Shown here: positions 46,396 through 57,852 of the stretch, one piece after another
How the letters are laid out: each line of letters starts with the position of its first letter
Numbering within the stretch: the first letter of the stretch is position 1
NCBI GenBank assembly: GCA_947503885.1
Contig: CANNFD010000002.1
Location: forward strand, 248,001-312,000
Reading direction: 5' to 3'
Origin: an uncultured Olleya sp.
GTDB lineage: Bacteria > Bacteroidota > Bacteroidia > Flavobacteriales > Flavobacteriaceae
DNA length: 64,000 nucleotides
Notes under the pieces: generated by a model
Told to the model about the DNA's origin: nothing
What the model saw: only the letters and a program-made list of their open reading frames with translations
Databases searched by the model: none
Program-made: the position numbers and the translations under genes

Positions 46396-46882
46396 ATGAC
46401 AAATCTTAAAACACCTCTTGGACTATTTGCCTTTTCATATTTGATTTACGGAATTGTGATGAATATTCGAATGTTCATAGAACAAATGTGGCCTACATAT
46501 TTATTCATCATTTCAATGATTATTGGATTGATTCCCGTAACTTTTTTTTAGTTTATATGCTAATAATAAATAGTAATAGCGAATACTATTCTAATGTTCA
46601 AAACTCAATTAAAGAGAATACAACATATTTAAAAACGGAATTTGGATTGACGAAAAAGACACACTAATTGGAATTGAAATTAAAAATCGGAAATGAATAA
46701 TGTTTTATAAAGGAATGGAAACTGACTCAAGCGATATTTATGACTACAAGGTGACTAATAAATTGTCCGAATATGCAAATACTAAATTAAGACCAACTGA
46801 GTTTTTAATATTGACCAATAACTCGGATACTCTGAAATATGAAATACTTGAATATAATCAAGAGTTATTAAGCCTAATGTAA
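46396..46882 (+). pseudogene. Decayed small ORFs (membrane fragment plus frameshifted/stop-interrupted ORF)
   Basis: MTNLKTPLGLFAFSYLIYGIVMNIRMFIEQMWPTYLFIISMIIGLIPVTFF*; then frames ...NGIWIDEKDTLIGIEIKNRK-TGA(46694)-IMFYKGMETDSSDIYDYKVTNKLSEYANTKLRPTEF.... Confidence 0.5.
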
Positions 46883-47058
46883 TTTCCGAGAGGAAATATA
46901 TTAACTTATAAAATAAAATCGTCTAGTAACACCTTGAATAATTAATTACTTTTTTAGCCTACTTACCAAAACTCACACGGACATAAAATATAGTTTTGAC
47001 TAACTAACTTTATCGTATCAACACGATACTTATTTAAAGTCATTACAAAAACAAAATC

Positions 47059-47418
47059 TTAAAAATGATAAAAAGCATCTTTTAAGTGTTCTATCTTAAA
47101 CTGTTTATTATCTTTTACAATTGCAATAATATCAAAACGGACTTCTACATCTAACCCATTTACGGTAACATACTCGTCCACCGCTTTTACTAAACGTTGG
47201 ATTTGTTTTGGTTTTACAAAGTCTTGAGGGTTACCAAACGTAGTTGTTGATCTTGTTTTAACTTCGATAATTGCTAAAACATCTTCTTTTTGTGCTATTA
47301 TATCTACCTCAGCCTTATCAAACCTGTAGTTACGTTCAATAATTTCGTAGTTATTTTCAACTAGAAAATTAACTGCTAGTTGTTCGCCTTTTTTACCAAG
47401 TTCGTTATGGTTAGTCAT
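47059..47418 (-). CDS. YraN family (UPF0102) nuclease-like protein
   Basis: 'GKKGEQLAVNFLVENNYEIIERNYRFDKAEVDIIAQKEDVLAIIEVKTR'. Confidence 0.93.
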   Translation of the reverse strand: MTNHNELGKKGEQLAVNFLVENNYEIIERNYRFDKAEVDIIAQKEDVLAIIEVKTRSTTTFGNPQDFVKPKQIQRLVKAVDEYVTVNGLDVEVRFDIIAIVKDNKQFKIEHLKDAFYHF

Positions 47419-48425
47419 TATTTTTCAAAAACTACTGTCGCTTTTTCTTTTTCAACATTTAATGTTAATTGTCTACCTAAAATCAAAGCTCTGTTATCAT
47501 CTTCGTGTCCTGCTGGCATATTAAAAGCTATTGGAAAGTCGTAATCAGATAAGGCTTCTAAAACAAGTTGCTCTATGGATGTTCCCCATTTTGTAGTGTT
47601 TTTTCGCAGCTTACTCATATCTCCAACAATAACTCCTTTACAATTATCAAAATAACCCGCTCGTTTTAAACTTTGAAGCATCCTATCTATATGGTATTTA
47701 TATTCGCCAATCTCTTCAATAAATAATATTTTACCAGAGGTATCAATACTGTCTTTAGAGCCCAACATGGTGTGTAAAATAGTTAAATTTCCTCCCACTA
47801 AGACTCCTGTTGTCTTACCTTCTTTATTATAACTTGACCCTTTTAGCGTGTAGCTTAAAGGCTTACCAAAAATGGTGTTTTTAAACGTTGTTATACTGTC
47901 TTCAATATCAGACAAGTTTTCTGGCAAACTTACACCCATTATAGCATGTAGTGTTTGCACTCCTAAATTATGTATTTGATTATGTAAAGCAGTAATATCG
48001 CTATAACCGATAACCCATTTTGGCTGATTTAAAAATTTAGTATAATCTAATTTATCTAAAATTCTAACGGTACCATAACCACCACGTGCAGACCAAATTG
48101 CTTTAATTTTTGGGTCGTCCAAAGCTGACTGAAAATCTTCGCAGCGTTCTTGATCTGTACCTGCAAAATGATTGGCTTGATTAAAGACATGCTTACCAAT
48201 AACAACATGTAAGTCCCAACTTTCTAAAAGTTTTTTGGCACGATTAACTTCTTCTGTTCTGTTTTTTAAAACACCTGAAGGTGCAACAATAGCAACAGTG
48301 TCTCCTGTTTTTAAATAAGGTGGCTGTATCAATTTAGTTTCGGTTTTATTTTGCGCAAATCCTATATAATTTCCGAAGAAAAAAATAGTACAACACACAA
48401 TCAATAATAATCTATTTTTTGACAT
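47418..48425 (-). CDS. LD-carboxypeptidase (S66 family)
   Basis: '[14 protein letters not shown]', '[20 protein letters not shown]', '[12 protein letters not shown]'. Confidence 0.93.
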   Translation of the reverse strand: MSKNRLLLIVCCTIFFFGNYIGFAQNKTETKLIQPPYLKTGDTVAIVAPSGVLKNRTEEVNRAKKLLESWDLHVVIGKHVFNQANHFAGTDQERCEDFQSALDDPKIKAIWSARGGYGTVRILDKLDYTKFLNQPKWVIGYSDITALHNQIHNLGVQTLHAIMGVSLPENLSDIEDSITTFKNTIFGKPLSYTLKGSSYNKEGKTTGVLVGGNLTILHTMLGSKDSIDTSGKILFIEEIGEYKYHIDRMLQSLKRAGYFDNCKGVIVGDMSKLRKNTTKWGTSIEQLVLEALSDYDFPIAFNMPAGHEDDNRALILGRQLTLNVEKEKATVVFEK

Positions 48426-48497
48426 AGTGTAAAATTACATTTTTTTTCTAAATGGCTATCAAATTGCGTATTTTTACACCATCAAAAGAAAACAAAA

Positions 48498-50546
48498 ATG
48501 TCAAAAAGATATACTATTACTGCAGCACTACCTTATACCAATGGACCAATACATATTGGACATTTAGCAGGGGTTTACGTGCCAGCAGATATTTATGCTA
48601 GATACAAAAGATTAACAGGTAACGATGTTGCATTTATTTGCGGTAGTGATGAGCATGGTGTGCCAATTACTATAAAAGCTAAAAAAGAAGGGGTTACCCC
48701 TCAAGAAATTGTTGACAGATATCATAAAAATATAAAAGAATCTTTTAAAGAGTTTGGGATTACTTTTGACAATTACTCGCGTACGTCAGCAAAAATACAT
48801 CATGATACAGCATCTGAGTTTTTTAAAACTTTATATGATAATAATGAGTTTGTTGAAGAAGTGTCAGAACAATTATACGACGCAGAAGCTAATCAGTTTT
48901 TAGCCGATCGTTTTGTGATTGGAACCTGTCCAAAATGTGGTAACGAAGAAAGTTATGGTGACCAATGCGAAAAATGTGGAACGTCACATAATGCTACCGA
49001 TCTAATTAATCCTAAATCAGCAATTACAGGTAATGTCCCAAGCTTAAAAGAAACAAAACACTGGTTTTTACCTTTAAATAAGCACGAAGCATTTTTAAAA
49101 GAATGGATATTAGAGGGTCACAAAAAAGATTGGAAACCTAACGTTTACGGACAATGTAAATCTTGGATTGACGACGGTTTACGTCCTCGTGCAGTAACAA
49201 GAGATTTAGATTGGGGAATACCGGTTCCTGTGCCTGGAGGTGAAGGAAAAGTGCTTTACGTATGGTTTGATGCACCTATTGGCTACATCTCTTCTACTAA
49301 GGAGTGGGCAACTAGAGAGGGGAAAGACTGGGAAGCATATTGGAAGGATAAAGACACAAAATTAGTGCACTTTATTGGTAAGGATAATATTGTGTTTCAT
49401 TGTATTATTTTTCCAGCTATGTTAAAAGCAGAAGGCAGTTATATTTTACCCGATAATGTACCAGCTAACGAGTTTTTAAACTTAGAAGGTAATAAATTAT
49501 CGACTTCTAAAAACTGGGCGGTTTGGTTACCTGAATATTTAGAAGATTTTCCAAATCAGCAAGATGTACTACGTTATGCATTAACAGCAAACGCACCAGA
49601 AAGTAAGGATAATGACTTTACTTGGAAAGATTTTCAAGCAAGAAACAATAACGAGTTGGTAGCTATCTTCGGAAACTTTATCAATCGTGTGGTCGTTTTA
49701 ACTAATAAATATTACGAAGGGGTGGTTCCAACACCTGCTGAATACTCTACAATTGACGAAGAAACTTTAGCAACAGTCAAAGCATATCCTGCAGTTATTG
49801 AAAGCTCTTTAGAACGTTACCGTTTTAGAGAAGCTGGTCAAGAATTAATGAATCTTGCTAGACTAGGAAACAAGTATCTTGCAGATGAAGAACCTTGGAA
49901 ACTAGTAAAAACTGACGAAGCCCGCACAAAAACAATCATGTTTGTTGCCTTGCAAATAGCAAGTGCACTAGCAACTTTATCAGAGCCATTTTTACCTTTT
50001 ACATCTACTAAATTAAAAAACATCCTTAATACAAATGAGAACTCTTGGAGCGATATTTCTTCAAAAGACATACTACTTCCATCAGCACATAAAATTGGTA
50101 AAGGAGAATTGTTGTTTAGTAAAATAGAAGATGAAACTATCCAAAAACAATTGGACAAATTAGAAGCTAGCAAAAAAGCTAATGAAGCTGCAAACAAAGT
50201 AGTCGAGCCTCAAAAAGAAGAAATCACTTTTGATGATTTTACTAAGTTAGATTTACGTGTCGGTACTATTTTGGAAGCCCATAAAATGCCAAAAGCTAAA
50301 AAACTTTTAGTATTAAAAGTAGATACCGGTATTGATGTTAGAACAATAGTATCTGGTATTGCAGAAAGTTTTACAGCAGAGGAAGTCGTTGGTAAAAAAG
50401 TAACCGTTTTGGTTAATTTAGCACCAAGAGCTTTACGCGGTGTAGAGAGTCAAGGTATGATTTTAATGACAGAAAACGCAGCGGGCAAATTGGTATTTGT
50501 AAATCCCGATGATGCTAGTGTTAATAATGGTTTACATATTAGCTAA
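48498..50546 (+). CDS. metG: Methionine-tRNA ligase
   Basis: '[26 protein letters not shown]', '[11 protein letters not shown]', C-terminal tRNA-binding domain '[24 protein letters not shown]'. Confidence 0.97.
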   Translation: MSKRYTITAALPYTNGPIHIGHLAGVYVPADIYARYKRLTGNDVAFICGSDEHGVPITIKAKKEGVTPQEIVDRYHKNIKESFKEFGITFDNYSRTSAKIHHDTASEFFKTLYDNNEFVEEVSEQLYDAEANQFLADRFVIGTCPKCGNEESYGDQCEKCGTSHNATDLINPKSAITGNVPSLKETKHWFLPLNKHEAFLKEWILEGHKKDWKPNVYGQCKSWIDDGLRPRAVTRDLDWGIPVPVPGGEGKVLYVWFDAPIGYISSTKEWATREGKDWEAYWKDKDTKLVHFIGKDNIVFHCIIFPAMLKAEGSYILPDNVPANEFLNLEGNKLSTSKNWAVWLPEYLEDFPNQQDVLRYALTANAPESKDNDFTWKDFQARNNNELVAIFGNFINRVVVLTNKYYEGVVPTPAEYSTIDEETLATVKAYPAVIESSLERYRFREAGQELMNLARLGNKYLADEEPWKLVKTDEARTKTIMFVALQIASALATLSEPFLPFTSTKLKNILNTNENSWSDISSKDILLPSAHKIGKGELLFSKIEDETIQKQLDKLEASKKANEAANKVVEPQKEEITFDDFTKLDLRVGTILEAHKMPKAKKLLVLKVDTGIDVRTIVSGIAESFTAEEVVGKKVTVLVNLAPRALRGVESQGMILMTENAAGKLVFVNPDDASVNNGLHIS

Positions 50547-50560
50547 CAAGTTAACAACTA

Positions 50561-50601
50561 AAACACCTATGGTAAAATTAAATTTTACCATAGGTGTTTT
50601 A
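50561..50601 (+). terminator. Hairpin terminator after metG
   Basis: AACACCTATGGTAAAATT-AAATTTTACCATAGGTGTTTT. Confidence 0.85.
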
Positions 50602-50875
50602 ATTTAAAATTATATAATAACAACAGTTTTAACAACCCTCTTCTTCAAACCTTACTCAAGTACAATTCTAGTTACCTTTTAGGAAAATATATCCAAAAAG
50701 CTAGACTTTATACTTTTAATAGGTTTACCTTATAGATATAAAAACATCCTGTTTTTTTTAATTACACTACACTTTCAAGGAAAGTGGTAATTATATAAGT
50801 CATAAAATTAATCTTGTAATACAAAACCTAATCTTGTGTTGCATCTTTGTAACACAATCAAATCAATTAATTAAT

Positions 50876-51346
50876 ATGAAACAAATTATAACAGTTTTGT
50901 TTTTAAGTCTGCTATTTAGTTGCGGATCTTCAAAAACAGTAAGAGAGTCTAAAAAAACCATAAAAGGAGAATGGGTTTTAAGCACTATAAATTATAGCGA
51001 AGCCGGAACCTATAACGTTACACTTTTAAATGATGCGTCTAAAGCGTGTTTTGAACAAAGTACTTGGAAATTTATCCCAAACAACAACTCTGGAATTTAT
51101 ACTATAAATGACTCAAATTGTAGTATCGGTGAAAGATTTTTCAATTTCACTATTCAGGAAGTAGACCAAACGACTGGTTTATACCATTTTCTTTTAAAAC
51201 CAACAGATGCTAAAAGTAATAGCGAAACTAATCAAGGTTTTAGATTAAAACTAGCACAACTATCTGACACAAACATGAGATGGGAACAAACACTTACAGT
51301 AGATGGAAAACCATTTACAATTAACATGAACTTTTCAAAATTATAA
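50876..51346 (+). CDS. Lipocalin-like lipoprotein
   Basis: Lipobox in MKQIITVLFLSLLFSCGSSK; 'IKGEWVLSTINY'; start corrected from 50834. Confidence 0.8.
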   Translation: MKQIITVLFLSLLFSCGSSKTVRESKKTIKGEWVLSTINYSEAGTYNVTLLNDASKACFEQSTWKFIPNNNSGIYTINDSNCSIGERFFNFTIQEVDQTTGLYHFLLKPTDAKSNSETNQGFRLKLAQLSDTNMRWEQTLTVDGKPFTINMNFSKL

Positions 51347-51351
51347 AAACT

Positions 51352-52059
51352 ATGAAATCTATATTTAATAAATTATCAATTAGCGTTTTAACTTTAGCAT
51401 TGGTAGTTAGTTTTACTAGCTGTAGCAGTGTAAAAAACGCAAATAACAAACAAAAAGGTGCTGTAATTGGTGCAACTGGTGGTGCTATTTTAGGTGCTAT
51501 TATTGGTAACAACGTTGGTAAAGGTGGTAATGGCGAATTAGGAGCTGTTATTGGTGGTGTTGTTGGTGGTGGTGCTGGTGTACTTATTGGAAACAAAATG
51601 GACAAGCAGGCTCAAAAAATTGAGGAAGAAATCCCTGGTGCAGTAGTGGATAGAGTTGACGACGGTATTGTTGTTACTTTTGACGAGAATAGTGGTGTGT
51701 ATTTTGACACTGCTAAGTACAATATTAATAGTGCATCACAACAAACACTTAATAAGTTAGTTGCAGTTTTTAAAGAATATCCAGACACAAATATTTTAGT
51801 TGTTGGTCACACAGATAGTGTTGGTAGCGAAGAAAATAATATGATATTATCTAAAAACAGAGCTTATGCAGTGACTAATTACTTAACTAATCAAGGATTA
51901 AGTAGTGGACGTTTTACTACTAATTGGTTTGGAGAATCTCAACCAACTAATGATAATAGTACTGCTGAAGGTAGAGCAAAAAACAGACGTGTAAACGTTG
52001 CAATTTTACCAAATCAAAAAATGATTGACGACGCTAAAATGGAGTCTGGAGAAAACTAG
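51352..52059 (+). CDS. OmpA family lipoprotein with glycine-zipper domain
   Basis: 'GAVIGATGGAILGAIIGNNVGKGG...GAGVLIG' and 'ILVVGHTDSVGSEENNMILSKNRAYAVTNYL'. Confidence 0.93.
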   Translation: MKSIFNKLSISVLTLALVVSFTSCSSVKNANNKQKGAVIGATGGAILGAIIGNNVGKGGNGELGAVIGGVVGGGAGVLIGNKMDKQAQKIEEEIPGAVVDRVDDGIVVTFDENSGVYFDTAKYNINSASQQTLNKLVAVFKEYPDTNILVVGHTDSVGSEENNMILSKNRAYAVTNYLTNQGLSSGRFTTNWFGESQPTNDNSTAEGRAKNRRVNVAILPNQKMIDDAKMESGEN

Positions 52060-52108
52060 AATTCTTTTCGATTTTGTTCGGAAAATTAAGCAGAGTTAAA
52101 TATATTAC

Positions 52109-52144
52109 AAGACCTTATTTATATAATTAATAAGGTCTTTTTTT
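52109..52144 (+). terminator. Hairpin terminator
   Basis: AAGACCTTATTTATATAATTAATAAGGTCTTTTTTT. Confidence 0.8.
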
Positions 52145-54265
52145 ATGCTTTTAAAATACATTATTTCTCGTACTAACTTAAACGAAACTTCAGTAAAAAA
52201 CACTGTAGATTTACTTAATCAAGATGCAACCATCCCTTTTATTTCTAGATATAGAAAAGAAGCAACTGGTAATTTGGACGAAGTACAAATTGGTAATATT
52301 GTTAAGTATAAAGACGAATTTGAAGCTTTAGAAAAACGAAAAACTGCCATACTAAAAGCTCTTGAAGAACAAGATGTTTTAACAAGTGAATTGCAACAAA
52401 AAGTAGAAGCCTGTTTAGACCTAACTACACTTGAAGATTTATACTTACCCTACAAAAAAAGCAGAAAAACTAAAGCCGAAACTGCACGTAAAAACGGATT
52501 AGAACCATTAGCTAAAATCATCATGTCTCAAAATGCAAATGATGTTGAATCTGTTGCGTTTAAATATGTAAAAGGAGACGTTAAAACTGTTACTGATGCT
52601 TTGGAGGGCGCACGACATATTATTGCCGAGTGGATTAATGAGCGTACTGATATACGTAATAATTTACGTAAACAGTTGGAGCGTTATGCTATGATTTCCA
52701 CGAAAGTGGTAAAAACAAAAAAAGACGATGAAAACGCTCAGAAATTCAGAGATTATTTTGAGTGGGAAGAGTCCTTAAGTCGTATTCCATCACATAGGTT
52801 ATTAGCTATTTTAAGAGCCGAAAAAGAGGGTTTTATTAGAGTTAAAATTGAAATTGATAAAGTAAAAGCGCTTGAAAATATAGATCGAAAAATAATAAAA
52901 AGTGACAACGCTTGTGCTGACCAATTAGAGTTAGCCATTAGCGATGCTTACAAACGCTTGTTATTTCCATCCTTAAGTAATGAAGCTTTGCAAAAAGCCA
53001 AAGAGAAGGCTGATGAGTCTGCTATTTCGGTGTTTGCTAAAAACTTAAAACAGTTATTATTAGGTTCGCCTTTAGGCGAAAAAAGGGTGCTTGCAATCGA
53101 CCCTGGTTTTAGATCTGGTTGTAAAATTGTTTGCCTTGATGCTCAAGGCGCTTTATTACACAACGAAACCATTTACCCTCATCCTCCAAAAAGTGATAGT
53201 ATTGGAGCCATGAAAAAGCTGTCTACATTAACAGAATCTTATAAAATTGAAGCGATTGCAATAGGAAACGGTACTGCATCTAGAGAAACCGAAGCTTTGG
53301 TCAAAAAGGTGCATTTTAAAAACAACATTCAAGTGTTTGTGGTTAGTGAGGCTGGAGCAAGTATTTATTCGGCTTCAAAAATTGCACGGGATGAGTTTCC
53401 TAATTACGACGTAACGGTTAGAGGTAGCGTGTCTATTGGGCGACGCTTACAAGATCCTTTGGCTGAATTGGTTAAAATTGACGCTAAATCTATTGGTGTT
53501 GGACAATACCAACATGATGTGGACCAAAGTAAGCTTCAAAAACAATTAGATGTTGTGGTAGAAAATTGTGTTAATAGTGTTGGTGTTAATATCAATACTG
53601 CAAGTACCTCTTTATTAAGTTATGTCTCCGGAATTGGACCTAAGTTAGCTGAAAATATTTTTAATTACCGAAATGAAAATGGTGTTTTTACTAGCAGAAA
53701 CGACATTAAAAAAGTACCAAGATTAGGTGGTAAAGCGTTTGAACAAGGGGCTGCTTTTTTAAGAATAAAAGACCCTAAAAATCCATTAGACGACTCGGCA
53801 GTACACCCAGAAAGTTACAAAATAGTCGAAAAAATGGCTAAAGATTTAAAGGTAACATTGGAGGAATTAATTGGCAACGCTACTTTACTTAAACAAATAG
53901 ATTTAAAAAAATATTGTACAGATACTGTTGGATTACTTACACTTGAGGATATTATTAAAGAGCTTGAAAAACCAGGTTTAGATATTAGAGAGGAGGCTAA
54001 AGTATTTACTTTTAATCAAAATATTAAAACTATAAATGACTTGGTTGCTGGTCAATTATTACCAGGAATAGTCAATAACATTACCAACTTTGGGTGTTTT
54101 GTGGATGTTGGTATTAAAGAAAGTGGCTTAATACACGTTTCAAACCTGTCCGATAGCTTTGTTAAAGATGTAAATGAGCACGTCCATTTACACCAACAAG
54201 TAATTGTTAAAGTATTAGAGGTTGATGTTCCGCGAAAGCGTATTCAATTAAAATTACATAAATAA
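52145..54265 (+). CDS. tex: Tex family S1 RNA-binding transcriptional accessory protein
   Basis: 'VLAIDPGFRSGCKIVCLD', 'NTASTSLLSYVSGIGPKLAENIFNYRNENG', C-terminal S1 domain 'GIVNNITNFGCFVDVGIKESGLIHVS'. Confidence 0.95.
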   Translation: MLLKYIISRTNLNETSVKNTVDLLNQDATIPFISRYRKEATGNLDEVQIGNIVKYKDEFEALEKRKTAILKALEEQDVLTSELQQKVEACLDLTTLEDLYLPYKKSRKTKAETARKNGLEPLAKIIMSQNANDVESVAFKYVKGDVKTVTDALEGARHIIAEWINERTDIRNNLRKQLERYAMISTKVVKTKKDDENAQKFRDYFEWEESLSRIPSHRLLAILRAEKEGFIRVKIEIDKVKALENIDRKIIKSDNACADQLELAISDAYKRLLFPSLSNEALQKAKEKADESAISVFAKNLKQLLLGSPLGEKRVLAIDPGFRSGCKIVCLDAQGALLHNETIYPHPPKSDSIGAMKKLSTLTESYKIEAIAIGNGTASRETEALVKKVHFKNNIQVFVVSEAGASIYSASKIARDEFPNYDVTVRGSVSIGRRLQDPLAELVKIDAKSIGVGQYQHDVDQSKLQKQLDVVVENCVNSVGVNINTASTSLLSYVSGIGPKLAENIFNYRNENGVFTSRNDIKKVPRLGGKAFEQGAAFLRIKDPKNPLDDSAVHPESYKIVEKMAKDLKVTLEELIGNATLLKQIDLKKYCTDTVGLLTLEDIIKELEKPGLDIREEAKVFTFNQNIKTINDLVAGQLLPGIVNNITNFGCFVDVGIKESGLIHVSNLSDSFVKDVNEHVHLHQQVIVKVLEVDVPRKRIQLKLHK

Positions 54266-54267
54266 AA

Positions 54268-54304
54268 ATACCACCAATCTAAACACTAGAATGGTGGTAT
54301 ATAA
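54268..54304. terminator. Hairpin between convergent genes
   Basis: ATACCACC...GGTGGTAT. Confidence 0.65.
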
Positions 54305-54322
54305 TAATGTTAACACTTTATA

Positions 54323-54823
54323 CTATGAAGCCTGTTTAAGGCTAGTAGTTCTGGTTAAACTATCTGAGATTACGTCTTGCCAGTTTTTAGCTCGGCGTGC
54401 CTCGTAATCTTCCAAATAGGCTTCGTCAGTGTCAAAAAAGCTAAGCATTACCACTTCTTTATTTGCTAAATTAAAAGTGATCTTTAAATCTAAATGTTTT
54501 AAACTACTCACTTTATCTTTATCTATTTTATAATCCGATATAACTTCGCAGGATTTGATTTCGGCTAAGTTTAGGTTTAGAACCTGATTGCCTTCTTCTT
54601 TAAAAGCGATATAGCTTAACACTTTTTTATCTTCTGTTAATCCTATAAATTTATTGTTCCAAACTTCTTTTAAATTGTATTTAAATCCATTTGATTTTAA
54701 TAAATTTTCTGCTTTATGTTTTGTTTTTGAAGTGTTATTTAATCCTTTAAAAATAAATATAAAAAAAGGTACAAAAACACTTAATACTACTAGTATTGCT
54801 AGTAATGTGAATGATAATTTCAT
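54323..54823 (-). CDS. Hypothetical membrane-anchored protein
   Basis: N-terminal TM helix; no family recognised. Confidence 0.65.
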   Translation of the reverse strand: MKLSFTLLAILVVLSVFVPFFIFIFKGLNNTSKTKHKAENLLKSNGFKYNLKEVWNNKFIGLTEDKKVLSYIAFKEEGNQVLNLNLAEIKSCEVISDYKIDKDKVSSLKHLDLKITFNLANKEVVMLSFFDTDEAYLEDYEARRAKNWQDVISDSLTRTTSLKQAS

Positions 54824-54916
54824 TTGTTTTAATTTTTTGATTTAATGTATGATAAATCAATACTAGACCTTTAAGTAAAAGGTAGTATTGCAATAGTTAT
54901 TTAAAATCTATTGCGT

Positions 54917-55261
54917 TTATGTAAACCAATGAAATGGATAAATAATTTGTCTTGTAGACAGTCCAACAGTAATACACTTGCTAGTCTTTTGATACGCCAA
55001 GAAGTTTTCTTGCTGCTCTCTATAAACCGCATTAATTAAACCTAATTGTTTAAAAAATGGATTACTATCGTCTAGTTGTAGGTTAACAATAATTTCTAAT
55101 TGAGAATCTACAATTACTCCTTGACTACTATAAGCAGTACTTGCTTGTACTGTCTGTTGCGGAAAAGTATTATGTACAGTAGTTGTTACCTCGCCCCCCG
55201 AAAAGAAAAACGTAGATAACGCTAAGAAAAAAGAAATAACTAGAAAGTTAAACCTTGCCAT
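54917..55261 (-). CDS. Hypothetical exported protein
   Basis: Signal-like N-terminus; TACCTTTG -7 box on - strand at 55284-55291. Confidence 0.6.
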   Translation of the reverse strand: MARFNFLVISFFLALSTFFFSGGEVTTTVHNTFPQQTVQASTAYSSQGVIVDSQLEIIVNLQLDDSNPFFKQLGLINAVYREQQENFLAYQKTSKCITVGLSTRQIIYPFHWFT

Positions 55262-55392
55262 TTTAATACTTTAAATTGTAATACAAAGGTAGAGGATTAC
55301 TTGTTAAGAAGATGCTAAATTTTTTAAATGAAGTTCATTTTTTTATGAAGTGGCTAAGCCTTAAATTTAAGACTTAAACCATAGTTGTATTA

Positions 55393-56298
55393 ATGCTTAA
55401 AATAGCCTACCATCCTATTTATTGTCACCCATTACCCGAAGGACATCGATTTCCGATGTTAAAATACGAGTTACTTCCTGAGCAGCTAATTCATGAAGGG
55501 ACTTGTATTGCAAACAACTTTTTTGAACCTAAGAGGATGTTGGACGAAGCACCAATCTTAGCGGTTCACGATCCTGAGTATTTTTACGACCTACTAAATA
55601 TAACTTTAGACCAACGTGCTGCAAGAAAAATAGGTTTTCCTTTAAGTGAAGTTTTAATCGAGCGCGAAATAACGATTGTAGATGGCACTATAAAAGCTAG
55701 CGAGTATGCTTTAAAAAATGGTATTGCTATGAATATTGCTGGAGGCACACACCATGCGTATACAAATCGTGGGGAAGCATTTTGCATGCTTAATGACCAA
55801 GCAATTGGCGCAAGATATCTTCAAAAAAAAGGATTAGTAAATCGTGTTTTAATTATCGATTTAGATGTGCATCAAGGTAATGGTACTGCCCAAATATTTA
55901 AAAATGATGCTTCAGTATTTACTTTTTCCATGCATGGACAACATAATTATCCATTTAAAAAAGAGCAAAGCGATTTAGATATTGCACTAGAAAACAATAT
56001 TGGAGATACCGAGTATCTGTCTATTTTACGTGAAACTTTACCTAAACTTATAACAAATTTTAAACCTGATTTTATATATTATTTATGTGGTGTAGATGTA
56101 ATTGCAACAGATAAACTAGGCAAGCTTGGACTTACAGTTACAGGTTGTAAAGCACGGGACCAATTTGTATTAGAAACTTGTAAAACCAACAACATCCCTG
56201 TGATGTGTAGTATGGGAGGCGGTTATAGCCCAGATATTAAAACTATTGTTGATGCCCATGCTAATACTTTTAGACTAGCACAAGATATTTATTTTTAG
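55393..56298 (+). CDS. Histone deacetylase family protein
   Basis: 'AGGTHHAYTNRGEAFCMLNDQAIGARYL', 'VLIIDLDVHQGNGTAQIF', 'CGVDV'. Confidence 0.93.
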   Translation: MLKIAYHPIYCHPLPEGHRFPMLKYELLPEQLIHEGTCIANNFFEPKRMLDEAPILAVHDPEYFYDLLNITLDQRAARKIGFPLSEVLIEREITIVDGTIKASEYALKNGIAMNIAGGTHHAYTNRGEAFCMLNDQAIGARYLQKKGLVNRVLIIDLDVHQGNGTAQIFKNDASVFTFSMHGQHNYPFKKEQSDLDIALENNIGDTEYLSILRETLPKLITNFKPDFIYYLCGVDVIATDKLGKLGLTVTGCKARDQFVLETCKTNNIPVMCSMGGGYSPDIKTIVDAHANTFRLAQDIYF

Positions 56299-57050
56299 GA
56301 TTTAAGCTGCTCTAAAAACTGTTGTCTGCGATTACGAGAGACAGGAATTTTTGCTTTTCCTGTCAAGATTACATAGCCTTCATTTAGATATTTTTCTATG
56401 TAGTTTAGATTAATTAAATGAGATTTATGTACTAAATAAAAGTCACTACTTTCCAACAGCTTATGGAAGTGCCCAATACTGTTTGAGCTTAGTAATGGTT
56501 TACCTTCTTTTAAATAAATTTTGGTATAACCATCTTCCCCTTTGCAATGGATGATATTTTCAATTTTTATAAATTCTAAACCATCAACAGATGGTATTAT
56601 AATTTTCTTTTTTTGGAAGGTTTGTATGCCTAAATTTTCTATTAATTGTCTGTTTTTTTGAAGCGATGATTTTTCTTCAATATTTTTCTCTGCATTAGCG
56701 ACAGCATCAACCAAATCTTTGTTATCTACTGGTTTTACTAGATATCCTATTGCACAATGCTTAATAGCTTCTATTGCATAACTATCAAATGCTGTTGCAA
56801 AAACAACTTCAAAATCAGGATTTTCAAACTGTTTTAATACTTCAAACCCGTTTAATTCTGGCATCGCAATATCTAAAAATACTAGGTCTGGTTTTAAAGT
56901 TTTAATAAGCTTTATCCCTTCTTTTGGATTTTGTGAAGTTGCTATAATCTCTACATTTGGGCATAAGCGTTCTAACTTATTTTTAAGTATGGCTAGTGCT
57001 TTACGCTCGTCGTCAATTAATATGGTTTTAATAGTCATAATCGTTTTCAT
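56295..57050 (-). CDS. LytTR-type response regulator
   Basis: Receiver 'DLVFLDIAMPELNGFEVLK'; C-terminal LytTR 'ENIIHCKGEDGYTKIYLKEG...LVHKSHLINLNYIEKY'. Confidence 0.95.
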   Translation of the reverse strand: MKTIMTIKTILIDDERKALAILKNKLERLCPNVEIIATSQNPKEGIKLIKTLKPDLVFLDIAMPELNGFEVLKQFENPDFEVVFATAFDSYAIEAIKHCAIGYLVKPVDNKDLVDAVANAEKNIEEKSSLQKNRQLIENLGIQTFQKKKIIIPSVDGLEFIKIENIIHCKGEDGYTKIYLKEGKPLLSSNSIGHFHKLLESSDFYLVHKSHLINLNYIEKYLNEGYVILTGKAKIPVSRNRRQQFLEQLKS

Positions 57051-57852
57051 TTAAGTCTTCTTTAAAAATTAAAGTGACTATAGTTCCTGTTTTATCAGAC
57101 ACATCTGCACGGTCGATGATTGTAAAATCAATGTTCCAAAGATTACTTTCTTTTAACAACGATAAGCGTTCTTCAAGTACAAAACCAGAATGCTCAGTAT
57201 GTGTTTGATGTTTTTTAGCATTAATCGCTTTGGATTTATTAATACCAATTCCGTCGTCTATGATTTCAACTTTAAAACTATAATCGCTAATAGTTGAAAA
57301 GATAATATTGACCAGTCCTTTTCCTATTTTATGAAAAATACCATGGTTAATTGCGTTTTCTAAAATAGGTTGCAAAATCATTGGAGGCAAAAACAATTCT
57401 TGAGTATCTAGTGCTTTATCTACTTTTATATTAAACTGAAAATCGTCCTCAAAACGGAGTTTTTCAATATCTAAATAGTTTTTTAATAACGAAACTTCGT
57501 TTTCTACAGAGATTCTATCTTTTCTAGAATACTCGAAAAATTGTCTCATTAATTTTGAAAATTTAGAGAGGTAATCTTCACTTTTTTCGACTTCGTTTAA
57601 CTGAATATAATACTGAATTGCATTAAGCGAATTGTGTACAAAATGCGGATTCATTTGTGATCTAAGTGCATTTAACTCTAACTCGTGTAGACGCTTTTGG
57701 TTATTAAGTTTTGTTTCTAGTTGTTCTTGAATTAGTTTGTTTTTACGGGTGTTAAACGTTATAAACAGCAAAATTACAGTAACTAAAAGCAATAATACTA
57801 TTACAAAGATTACTACAAATATGTGGTTTATATTTTGCGAGATTTGAAGCAT
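57028..57852 (-). CDS. LytS-type sensor histidine kinase
   Basis: 'ALRSQMNPHFVHNSLNAIQYYI', 'PPMILQPILENAINHGI', one N-terminal TM. Confidence 0.93.
   Translation of the reverse strand: MLQISQNINHIFVVIFVIVLLLLVTVILLFITFNTRKNKLIQEQLETKLNNQKRLHELELNALRSQMNPHFVHNSLNAIQYYIQLNEVEKSEDYLSKFSKLMRQFFEYSRKDRISVENEVSLLKNYLDIEKLRFEDDFQFNIKVDKALDTQELFLPPMILQPILENAINHGIFHKIGKGLVNIIFSTISDYSFKVEIIDDGIGINKSKAINAKKHQTHTEHSGFVLEERLSLLKESNLWNIDFTIIDRADVSDKTGTIVTLIFKEDLNENDYDY

Noticed and set aside
49838-50197. 119-aa - strand ORF within metG
   Set aside because: Antisense shadow of methionyl-tRNA synthetase.
51321-51605. Proline/alanine-rich - strand ORF (ISTPAPPPTTPPITAPNS...)
   Set aside because: Reverse complement of glycine-zipper codons in the OmpA lipoprotein; composition artefact.
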